From Elusimicrobiota bacterium (GTDB lineage Bacteria > Omnitrophota > Gorgyraeia > Zapsychrales > Fredricksoniimonadaceae), in the NCBI GenBank assembly GCA_012514595.1, contig JAAYZZ010000167.1, forward strand, positions 1 through 5,963: DNA of 5,963 bases. The letters run 5' to 3'. Positions 1 to 5,963 of the stretch are shown piece by piece; positions within the stretch are counted from its first letter, which is position 1; each line of letters starts with the position of its first letter. Under the pieces are notes generated by a model. The model saw only the letters and a list, made by a program, of their open reading frames with translations. It did no database searches and was not told the DNA's origin. A program made the position numbers and the translations under genes.

Positions 1-46
1 TGATCTGTGAGATGTCGATGGATATGGCCATGATTTTCCGCAGCAT
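1..46 (-). CDS. Possible N-terminus of a divergent gene (partial, runs off left edge)
   Basis: The minus strand is open from an ATG at 46-44 to the window edge and reads MLRKIMAISIDISQI. Product not recognisable. Evidence for coding is indirect: wobble positions in this phase (2, 5, 8 ... 44) are mostly G or C, as in the other genes here, and become almost all A/T from position 47 on, which is where this ATG sits. A second start at 31-29 (MAISIDISQI) has a weak GGA-type ribosome site (GCGGAA) just upstream, while the ATG at 46 has none visible, so the true start may be 31. The same wobble phase would also suit a plus-strand gene tail ending at the TAA at 78-80, so the strand is uncertain. Confidence 0.3.
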   Translation of the reverse strand, partial: MLRKIMAISIDISQI

Positions 47-143
47 TCTATTACAAAAAATACCGCCGGGCAAACGATAAGAGAGGGGAAATAAAAGTTG
101 CTTTTAAAAGGTTTTGCCCTATATTGGGGACAAGGTTTTCAAA
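47..143. other. Short AT-richer intergenic/leader region
   Basis: This stretch lacks the G/C-rich wobble pattern of the neighbouring genes and contains A/T runs (for example 54-60) and a 10-base palindrome, CTTTTAAAAG, at 101-110. It should hold the promoter for the gene at 144 and, if the left-edge gene is real, its divergent promoter too. I could not find a convincing -35/-10 pair on either strand: TTACAA at 51-56 with GATAAG at 76-81 has a 19-base spacer and poor matches. No tRNA, riboswitch core or terminator is visible. Confidence 0.35.
126..135 (+). promoter_or_regulatory. Ribosome binding site deciding the start at 144
   Basis: The purine-rich GGGGACAAGG ends 8 bases before the ATG at 144, a normal Shine-Dalgarno distance for its AAGG (132-135). 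The frame is also open upstream to a TTG at 114, but the only AAGG near that codon lies 2 bases away, too close. The similarity to other proteins also begins only after residue M1 of the ATG start, so 144 is preferred. Confidence 0.5.
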
Positions 144-1931
144 ATGTCTGATCTTCATTCATTCCATATCCCCGTTATGGGGACCGGGTTCACGATCGAC
201 TCCCCTGTGCGCGTCGCGCGCTACGGGATCTCATCGGTCATCTCGCTCGTCGATGACACCCTGATCGAGGACGTGCGGCGCTTCTACGCGCTTCGCTACA
301 ATGAGCCCTATGCCCCGATCAACAAAGGAGATGAGGACTGGCGGGCCCGGCGCATCACCGCCTACCTGGACCTTCTCGACCGGATCGTGACCCGGCAATT
401 CGAGGACCTCAAAAAGACCCCCTTCACGCCTTCAAGCGAGATCACGAAATATTTCACCCTTCTTCCGGACTCATCCCCCTTAAAAGGGAAATACCTGAAG
501 ATGCTGGCCACCTCCGACGCATCCCAAAAATTAGCCCTGGAAGAAGAGCTGCGCGGATCCATTGCCACGGGTCGGATCGATGTCAATATCATGACCAAGC
601 TCGACCGGATCAACTACGGAAAGACCGGGGAACCCCTGCCCGACGAATACTCGGACGCGCTGGCGGCCCTGAGGGGTTTTGCCAAGAGTACGGTCCGCTC
701 GGGGATCGTCCTCTCGGCCGGCTTCAACAGAAAACTTTACAGTTATATCGAGGAGTTCGACGCCTTCTTTCCGGACAAGAACGGGCTCTTTCAGAAAGAG
801 ATCATCCTCAAGGTCAGCGATTACCGCTCCGCGATCACACAGGGGAAATTCCTGGCCAAGAAAGGCCTCTGGGTCTCCGAGTACCGCGTGGAATCCGGGC
901 TGAACTGCGGGGGCCATGCCTTCGCTGGCCAGGGAAATCTGATCGGACCGATCCTTGAAGAATTCAAGCAGAAACGCAGCGAACTCATCGAGCAGCTGTC
1001 CTCGACCCTCAAGAGTTCCCTTGAGGGACGCGGCCGACCTGTTCCGACGACGCCTCTCTCCTTCCGCCTGACCGCCCAGGGAGGGATCGGGACCGTAAAC
1101 GAGGATGCCTTTCTGAAACGCTACTACGGTGTGGTCTCAACAGGATGGGGCTCACCCTTTCTCCTGGTCCCCGAGGCGGTCCAGATGGACCGGGACACCC
1201 TGAACCGCCTGGCCGCAGCCGGCGAACAGGACATTTTTCTGAGTGACGTGTCGCCGCTCAATGTGGCCTTCAACAATCTGCGCACATCCTTGAGCGAGAT
1301 CCAGAAATGCCTGAGGATCCGCAAGGATGAACCTGGAAGCCCCTGCCTTTTGGGACATCTGGCGAACAACACCGAATTCACCAAGAGCCCGATCTGCACG
1401 GCGTCACGCGTGTATCAGAAATTAAAACTCGAGGCGCTCAAGGCCCGGGGGATGCCCAAGGAAGAATACGAACGCGAGGCCAAGAAGATCACGGACAAGG
1501 CCTGCATCTGCGCGGAGCTGGGACACGGGGTCTACAAGAACGAGAACATCGTCAAGAGCGGCACCCCCGCCCCGGCGGTGTGCCCGGGGCCGAACATCGC
1601 CTATTTCAACCGGCCGCTCACTTTAAAAGAAATGATCAACCACATCTACGGGCGTGCGAATTATATGCCCTTCCGCGACCGACCGCACATGTTCATCAAA
1701 GAGCTGCATCTCAACATCGACCAGTTCGCCAGGCTCTGCGAAGAGCACCGCTCGGCCCCTCCCGAGAAACGGGAATCGGCCATCACGGAGTTCCGCGACA
1801 ACCTCACAAACGGCATCTCCTACTACCGCGCCCTCGCCCCCCAGATCAAAGAGGAGAGCGAGGAATCCCGCGCCCGCATCCTGACCCAGCTCGACGAATG
1901 CGAGCACCGGGTCCGCCAGCTCATCAGTTGA
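144..1931 (+). CDS. Nitronate monooxygenase-like TIM-barrel protein with Cys-containing C-terminal extension, function unknown
   Basis: A 595-residue cytosolic protein (no signal peptide or membrane segment); function unassigned. Several motifs line up, in order, with the FMN-dependent nitronate monooxygenase/2-nitropropane dioxygenase barrel. HIPVMGTGFTIDSPVRVA (8-25) corresponds to the first strand, PIIQ-x-MG...S-x-P-x-LA. GLNCGGHAF (252-260) corresponds to the EAGGH loop. TAQGGIGT (310-317) corresponds to the AAGGI phosphate loop. GWGSPFLLVPEA (334-345) corresponds to VQ-x-GT-x-FL-x-x-PE. The protein is much longer than ordinary NMOs (about 320-370 residues). It has a charged helical insert at about 40-235 and a C-terminal region after about 365 that begins LSDVSPLN and contains cysteines 389, 401, 418, 454, 456 and 480. 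From memory, similar whole-length hypothetical proteins occur in Bacteroidetes and related groups; this could not be checked here. Flavin binding is inference; the substrate is unknown. Start chosen at ATG 144 over an in-frame TTG at 114. It converges on thiC with a 3-base gap. Confidence 0.85.
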   Translation: MSDLHSFHIPVMGTGFTIDSPVRVARYGISSVISLVDDTLIEDVRRFYALRYNEPYAPINKGDEDWRARRITAYLDLLDRIVTRQFEDLKKTPFTPSSEITKYFTLLPDSSPLKGKYLKMLATSDASQKLALEEELRGSIATGRIDVNIMTKLDRINYGKTGEPLPDEYSDALAALRGFAKSTVRSGIVLSAGFNRKLYSYIEEFDAFFPDKNGLFQKEIILKVSDYRSAITQGKFLAKKGLWVSEYRVESGLNCGGHAFAGQGNLIGPILEEFKQKRSELIEQLSSTLKSSLEGRGRPVPTTPLSFRLTAQGGIGTVNEDAFLKRYYGVVSTGWGSPFLLVPEAVQMDRDTLNRLAAAGEQDIFLSDVSPLNVAFNNLRTSLSEIQKCLRIRKDEPGSPCLLGHLANNTEFTKSPICTASRVYQKLKLEALKARGMPKEEYEREAKKITDKACICAELGHGVYKNENIVKSGTPAPAVCPGPNIAYFNRPLTLKEMINHIYGRANYMPFRDRPHMFIKELHLNIDQFARLCEEHRSAPPEKRESAITEFRDNLTNGISYYRALAPQIKEESEESRARILTQLDECEHRVRQLIS

Positions 1932-1934
1932 TCT

Positions 1935-3440
1935 TCAGACGATCTCTTGAGTGATCTTCATCGCGCAGAAGTCCGGACCGCACATCGTGCAGCACCGGCT
2001 GGAGGAAGGATCTTTCGGCAGGGCCGCCTCACGGTAACGGCGGCAGAGGTCCGGATCAAGGCTCAGCCTGTACTGATCCTCCCACCGGAACTCGAAACGG
2101 GCTTTTGACATCGCATCATTCCAGGCGACCGCCATCGGATGACCCTTGGCCAGGTCGGCAACGAGCGCCGAGATCTTGTGGGCCAGGATCCCGTCCTTTA
2201 CATCCTGCTTCTCGGGGAGCGCCAGGTGCTCCTTCGGCGTCACATAGCAAAGCATCGCCGTCCCCAAGGAACCGATCAATGCCGCCCCGATAGCCGATGT
2301 GATGTGGTCATACCCTGCCCCCACGTCGATCGGCAAAGGTCCCAATGTATAGAACGGCGCGCCGTGACACCATTCGATCTGGCGGTCCATATTCTCTTTC
2401 ACCTTCTGAAGAGGGACATGTCCCGGCCCCTCGATCATGACCTGGACATCAAAGGACCAGGCGATCTTGGTGAGCTCGCCCAGGACCTTCAGCTCCCCGA
2501 ACTGGGCCGCATCATTGGCGTCATGCGTCGAGCCGGGGCGGAGCCCGTCGCCCAGAGAAAAGGCCGCATCATATTCCTTAAGGATCTGGCAGATCTCCCG
2601 GAAATGGGTATAGAGAAAATTCTCCTCTCGATGCAGGCTCATCCATTTGGCCATGATGGATCCGCCACGCGAGACGATCCCGGTCAGGCGCGCCTTGGCG
2701 GCCGGGATGAAATCCCTCAAGACCCCGGCATGGACCGTAAAATAATCAACGCCCTGTTCACACTGATCGACCAGGACATCCCGGTAGATCTCCCAGGACA
2801 GGTTCTCGACACGCCCCCCGGCCCTCTCGAGCGCCTCGTAGATCGGGACCGTCCCCAGGGGCACGGGACAGCGGCGGATGATCCTCTCACGGATCTCATG
2901 GATGTTCTTCCCCGTCGAGAGATCCATGACCGTGTCCGCCCCCCAGCGGATGGACCAGAGCATTTTTTCAAGCTCTTCCTCGATCCCCGACGACATCGCG
3001 GAATTTCCGATATTGGCATTGATCTTGACCAGAAAGGCACGGCCGATGGCCATGGGTTCCAGCTCCCGGTGTCGGATATTGGCCGGAATGATCGCCCGTC
3101 CTTCCGCCACCTCCTGGCGGACGAACTCGGGATCGAAGCCTTCGCGGATGGCGACGAACTCCATCTCGGGGGTGAGAACACCCCGACGGGCCGAGGCCAG
3201 CTGACCCTCCCCTCCCTCGGGGCGGACCCGGGGGATGCCCCGGGACATGTCGCAGGAGCCATCCGGGTCCCCGTAAGGACCTGTCACATCATAGAGACGG
3301 ACCACACCCTTTTCGGATGAAAGCGTCACCTCGCGGAAAGGGACCTTAAGTTCCGGATGACGAACACCGGGCTGGTAGACCTTGCGGACCCCCTGCGGCC
3401 ATGCAAAAAAACCTCTCTTCGGACAAGAATGTTCGGACAC
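1935..3440 (-). CDS. thiC: Phosphomethylpyrimidine synthase ThiC
   Basis: Radical-SAM enzyme that rearranges 5-aminoimidazole ribotide into 4-amino-5-hydroxymethyl-2-methylpyrimidine phosphate, the pyrimidine precursor of thiamin. Family hallmarks are visible in order: TGPYGDP (53-59), GVLTPEMEF (87-95), NANIGNSA (141-148), GADTVMDLSTG (167-177), VDYFTVHAG (231-239), VSRGGSIMAKW (256-266), SLGDGLRPGS (295-304), MIEGPGHVPL (335-344, with metal-binding-type H341), GYDHITSAIGAA (376-387) and the C-terminal CxxCx4C cluster motif (C484, C487, C492). At 501 residues it is shorter than the E. coli type (about 630): it keeps the N-terminal region from PGVRHPELKVP-FRE on, but lacks about 30 leading residues and several loops before the barrel. 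The start codon is GTG, supported by AAGGAG 4 bases upstream and by family similarity beginning at about residue 20. It is the last gene of the feoB unit. No TPP riboswitch lies directly upstream. Confidence 0.97.
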   Translation of the reverse strand: MSEHSCPKRGFFAWPQGVRKVYQPGVRHPELKVPFREVTLSSEKGVVRLYDVTGPYGDPDGSCDMSRGIPRVRPEGGEGQLASARRGVLTPEMEFVAIREGFDPEFVRQEVAEGRAIIPANIRHRELEPMAIGRAFLVKINANIGNSAMSSGIEEELEKMLWSIRWGADTVMDLSTGKNIHEIRERIIRRCPVPLGTVPIYEALERAGGRVENLSWEIYRDVLVDQCEQGVDYFTVHAGVLRDFIPAAKARLTGIVSRGGSIMAKWMSLHREENFLYTHFREICQILKEYDAAFSLGDGLRPGSTHDANDAAQFGELKVLGELTKIAWSFDVQVMIEGPGHVPLQKVKENMDRQIEWCHGAPFYTLGPLPIDVGAGYDHITSAIGAALIGSLGTAMLCYVTPKEHLALPEKQDVKDGILAHKISALVADLAKGHPMAVAWNDAMSKARFEFRWEDQYRLSLDPDLCRRYREAALPKDPSSSRCCTMCGPDFCAMKITQEIV

Positions 3441-3444
3441 GTCT

Positions 3445-3450
3445 CTCCTT
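3445..3450 (-). promoter_or_regulatory. thiC Shine-Dalgarno in the ttcA-like/thiC junction
   Basis: Read on the minus strand, the junction is TGA-AAGGAG-AGAC-GTG. The strong AAGGAG directly follows the stop codon of the upstream gene and sits 4 bases before the GTG start of thiC. It supports the GTG start and suggests thiC is translated by ribosomes finishing the upstream gene. The gap of 10 bases leaves no room for a promoter or riboswitch. Confidence 0.7.
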
Positions 3451-4176
3451 TCAGGGAAGATATTCTTCCTTGATATTCCTGAGGCTGTTGAAAATGTTCT
3501 CCTTGACGCCGGGGCAGGTTTCTCGAAGCCCGCCGATGATCTTCTTGAAGGCCGCCCGCTGGGTACCCCCGGCCACAGGGCACCGGCAGGAGATCTCTGC
3601 CGAGAGCCCCTTCATCCGTGCGAGCGCCGCGATCTCTTCTTCGTGAACATGACAGAACGGCCGAATGATCGTCAGATCCCCTCCAAAGAACTCCTGCTTG
3701 GGGCACATGGCGCTCACCTCGCCCTTGAAACAGATGTTCATCAGGATGCTTTCCGCGATATCGTCCAGGTGATGCCCGAGGGCGATCTTGTGGAACCCGT
3801 TCTTCTGGGCGAACTGGAACAAGACCTTGCGACGGTTCCACGAACACCAAAAACAATTAAGGTCCGAAAGGTCCTTATCGCGAAAAAGATCGCTTGTCTC
3901 AATATGATACGGGGCGCCCGCCGAACGAAAGAACGCCTCCAGTTCCTCGAGGTCCGGCCCCGGGACACCAGTGTCCACATGCACGGCCATGATCTCAAAG
4001 CCAACAGGGGCGATCGCCTGGCGGTCGATCATCACCTCCAGAAGGGCCCGGCTGTCCTTTCCGCCGGAGACCGCGACAACGATCCGGTCCCCCTCCTCGA
4101 TCATGGCATGATCGACAATGGCCTTGCCCGCCTTCTTGGACACCTTCTCAAAAAGAATGCTGCGGTCTTTTTCCAT
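3451..4176 (-). CDS. ttcA: TtcA-family PP-loop ATPase, probable tRNA 2-thiocytidine biosynthesis protein
   Basis: A 241-residue cytosolic N-type ATP pyrophosphatase. Visible motifs: the PP-loop SGGKDS (37-42), HVDTG (66-70), a CxxC (C108, C111) followed by NRRK, GHHLDDIAES (134-143), and a late cysteine pair CRCP (C197, C199). In TtcA, ATP adenylates C32 of tRNA and sulfur is delivered through a [4Fe-4S] cluster held by three cysteines, two in the CxxC and one near the C-terminus; all three have candidates here. The protein is shorter than E. coli TtcA (311 residues) and has CRC rather than the PCNLC seen there, so it belongs to the shorter TtcA-like group and its exact tRNA target is not certain. 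A thiolation role in another pathway cannot be excluded. Its ATG directly follows the feoB TAG (TAGATG) with only a weak GGGA (4183-4186) upstream, suggesting translational coupling to feoB. thiC follows after 10 bases. Confidence 0.85.
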   Translation of the reverse strand: MEKDRSILFEKVSKKAGKAIVDHAMIEEGDRIVVAVSGGKDSRALLEVMIDRQAIAPVGFEIMAVHVDTGVPGPDLEELEAFFRSAGAPYHIETSDLFRDKDLSDLNCFWCSWNRRKVLFQFAQKNGFHKIALGHHLDDIAESILMNICFKGEVSAMCPKQEFFGGDLTIIRPFCHVHEEEIAALARMKGLSAEISCRCPVAGGTQRAAFKKIIGGLRETCPGVKENIFNSLRNIKEEYLP

Positions 4177-5963
4177 CTAGAATCCCAAAAGACGCCCGGC
4201 CTGATATACGGCAAAACACAACCCCCAGGCCAGGGCAAGCCAATAAGAAACCGCGAAGACGAGCCATCTCCACCCGATCTCGGAGAAGATCGCGGCCAAA
4301 GATGCAAAACACGGGATCACGATCAGGGTGAACAGCATCAGGACATACGCGACCAGGGGATCAAAGACAGGATCCGCCCGAAGGGCCTGACGGAGGCTGG
4401 CCCCCTTCTCGCCTTCTCCATCCCCGACCTTGTAGAGGACCCCCAGCGTCGAGACCACGACCTCCTTGGCCGCAAAGCCCGTAATGGCGGAGATGCCGAT
4501 CTTCCAATCAAACCCCAGGGGACGGATCACCGGCTCGATCCCCTTGCCGAAACGCCCCAGATAGGTCTCCTCGAGAGGGACCGGGTCGTTCGTCACGGGC
4601 ACCCTCGGAAAACTCGAGACGGCCCAAATCAGGACCGATGCGGGCAAAAGGACGAACCACGCCTTTTTCAAATATTTGAAGGTTTTCTCCCGCACATGCC
4701 AGAGGATCCCCCTCCACGTCGGCATGCGGTAAGGAGGCAGTTCCATGACAAAAGGGGTCGCCTCTCCCCTAAGGACCGTATGGCGGAAGAACCAGGACGA
4801 CAGAAGCGCCAGGACAACACCGATCACATAGATCGACAGAACGACCTCCCCCTGCCTCACGCCGAAAAAGGCCCCGGCCAGAAGGACATGGACCGGCAAC
4901 TTGGCCCCACAGCTCATGAAGGGCGTCACGATAACCGTAATGATCCGGTCCCGCGGACTCTTCAAGGTCCTGGCCGCCATGATCGCCGGGACAGAACATC
5001 CGAACCCGATGATCATCGGCAGGAATGACTGCCCGTGCAGACCGAAGATATGGAGGAACTTGTCCATGATGAAGGCCGAGCGGGCCATGTAACCCGAATC
5101 TTCAAGAATGGAAATAAAAAGGAACAGGATGATGATGAGCGGGACAAAGGATGTGACGCCGCCCACACCGGCGATGATACCGTCGATGATCAGGGACCGG
5201 AGGAGCCCCTCGGGGAGAGCGCCGCCGAGGACCGTGCTCAGCCATCCAAAAAAGGACTCAAGCCACCCCATGGGGTACTCGCTCAAGCGGAACGTGACCT
5301 GAAAGACGGCCCAGAGGATAAAAAGAAAGATCGGGAATCCGAGAAAACGGTTCAAGAGGACCCGGTCCACGGCCTCCGTCACCGTGATCTTGTCGACGAG
5401 ATTCCGGCGGATCGCCTCGGAAGCCGCCCCATGGATGTACCCGTAACGCTGCTCCGCGACCACAATGGCCGCATCCCGCCCGAAATGTTCCTCGATGCGG
5501 CGCGTCCGCTCGGCAACGATCTTCTGGACAGCCTCGCCTTCCCCGTGGGTCTTGAGAAGCCCCAGGGCCCGACCATCCTGCTCGAGGAGTTTGATCGCAC
5601 ACCAGCGGGCCGAATATTTTCTTGAAAAATGGGGATCCCGACCGATCGCGGCAACGATGAGCGCAATATCCTCCTCGACCTCGGCCCCGTAATGGACCTG
5701 ATAGTCGGGCCGCTCTCCCTTCTCCACCATTTCAATGGCCTTGTCCAAAAGCGCCTCGATGCCCCGCCCCCTTGTCCCCACGGTCTTGAGCACAGGCGCC
5801 CGGAGGATACCGGAAAGGCCTTTCTCATCGATCACAATCCCGCGGGAGGCGGCCTCGTCGCTCAGATTGAGCGCCACGATCATCGGGACGTTGAGCTCCT
5901 GGAACTGGAGGCAGAGATAAAGATTCCTCTCCACGTTGGTCGAGTCGATCACATCGATCACAA
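4177..5963 (-). CDS. feoB: Ferrous iron transporter FeoB (5' end cut by window edge)
   Basis: GTP-binding inner-membrane Fe(II) permease; 594 C-terminal codons are present. The visible part starts inside the G domain with VIDSTNVERNLYL, a FeoB signature, so the GTG at 5961 is internal, not a start. About 90-120 residues carrying G1-G3 lie beyond the window. Residue numbers are from that GTG. G4 is NLSD (32-35) and G5 falls near VGTRGRG (61-67). A helical cytosolic linker runs to about 200. The membrane part begins at about 205, with some eight or nine hydrophobic segments. Gate-domain motifs are GFGCSVPAIMAARTL (319-333, C322), PFMSCGAKLPV (347-357, C351), TGFAAKEVVVSTLG (494-507) and IPCFASLA (549-556). 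These fit a complete C-terminal half with no frameshift. The stop TAG abuts the next gene's ATG. No feoC-like gene follows; whether feoA precedes it cannot be seen. Any Fur or other iron-responsive promoter would lie outside the window. Confidence 0.96.
   Translation of the reverse strand, partial: VIDVIDSTNVERNLYLCLQFQELNVPMIVALNLSDEAASRGIVIDEKGLSGILRAPVLKTVGTRGRGIEALLDKAIEMVEKGERPDYQVHYGAEVEEDIALIVAAIGRDPHFSRKYSARWCAIKLLEQDGRALGLLKTHGEGEAVQKIVAERTRRIEEHFGRDAAIVVAEQRYGYIHGAASEAIRRNLVDKITVTEAVDRVLLNRFLGFPIFLFILWAVFQVTFRLSEYPMGWLESFFGWLSTVLGGALPEGLLRSLIIDGIIAGVGGVTSFVPLIIILFLFISILEDSGYMARSAFIMDKFLHIFGLHGQSFLPMIIGFGCSVPAIMAARTLKSPRDRIITVIVTPFMSCGAKLPVHVLLAGAFFGVRQGEVVLSIYVIGVVLALLSSWFFRHTVLRGEATPFVMELPPYRMPTWRGILWHVREKTFKYLKKAWFVLLPASVLIWAVSSFPRVPVTNDPVPLEETYLGRFGKGIEPVIRPLGFDWKIGISAITGFAAKEVVVSTLGVLYKVGDGEGEKGASLRQALRADPVFDPLVAYVLMLFTLIVIPCFASLAAIFSEIGWRWLVFAVSYWLALAWGLCFAVYQAGRLLGF

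Noticed and set aside
1..80. Plus-strand tail reading ICEMSMDMA..., resembling the C-x-M-S-M-D motif of DsrE/DsrF-family proteins
   Set aside because: The match is only about six residues. What follows is unlike DsrE and AT-rich at wobble positions, and the stop comes too early. The composition break at 46/47 fits a minus-strand start better.
114..143. TTG start for the NMO-like gene, adding 10 residues
   Set aside because: There is no properly spaced ribosome site. The ATG at 144 has AAGG 8 bases upstream, and the family motif begins just after it.
1929..1960. 9-base direct repeat TGATCTTCA as an attachment or target-site duplication
   Set aside because: The copies are 23 bases apart, one lies across the thiC stop and the other within thiC's conserved C-terminal codons; no element lies between them. 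Chance is the likely explanation.
3227..3244. Strong hairpin, 7-bp stem CCCGGGG/CCCCGGG with GATG loop
   Set aside because: It sits inside early thiC codons and has no T-run on either strand, so it is not an intrinsic terminator. It is most simply explained by G/C-rich codons, although an mRNA structure cannot be excluded.
2139..3320. Plus-strand open frame of 393 codons inside thiC
   Set aside because: It lies wholly antisense to unmistakable ThiC; composition is typical of a shadow frame, with no family motifs.
3382..5028. Plus-strand open frame of 548 codons antisense to thiC, the ttcA-like gene and feoB
   Set aside because: It crosses three well-identified minus-strand genes. Its translation is rich in R, D, P, H and Q with no recognisable domain, as expected from the complement of G/C-rich-wobble coding sequence.

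Overview
The window is a gene-dense bacterial chromosomal segment with G/C-rich third codon positions. Ferrous-iron uptake, a [4Fe-4S]-type thiolase of the TtcA family and ThiC suggest a free-living, probably anaerobic or microaerobic Gram-negative-type lineage. A deep-branching or uncultivated group (Desulfobacterota, Nitrospirota or Omnitrophota-like) would fit, but this is inference; nothing here fixes the taxonomy. I see no mobile element, CRISPR array, tRNA or rRNA.

Layout. Bases 1-143 are a short, AT-richer gap. It probably contains the first codons of a divergent minus-strand gene (1-46) and the leader of the first plus-strand gene. Bases 144-1931 (+) encode a 595-residue protein of unknown function. 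Its motifs resemble the FMN-binding TIM barrel of nitronate monooxygenase/2-nitropropane dioxygenase, and it has an extra cysteine-containing C-terminal part. From 5963 back to 1935 (-) runs a tight three-gene unit: feoB (cut by the right edge), a TtcA-type PP-loop ATPase, and thiC. The feoB stop codon abuts the ttcA-like ATG. thiC starts at GTG 10 bases after the ttcA-like stop, with its Shine-Dalgarno sequence inside that gap.

How the genes fit together. FeoB imports Fe(II). The two genes behind it encode enzymes whose families depend on [4Fe-4S] clusters: TtcA (s2C32 thiolation of tRNA) and ThiC (radical-SAM synthesis of the thiamin pyrimidine HMP-P). The unit therefore looks like iron acquisition translated together with iron-sulfur consumers. 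No TPP riboswitch can precede thiC in the 10-base gap, so thiC is probably controlled from the feoB promoter outside the window. thiC and the NMO-like gene converge with only 3 bases between their stop codons.

Nothing in the window is clearly a new multi-gene system. The least explained items are the NMO-like protein and the feoB-ttcA-thiC linkage.
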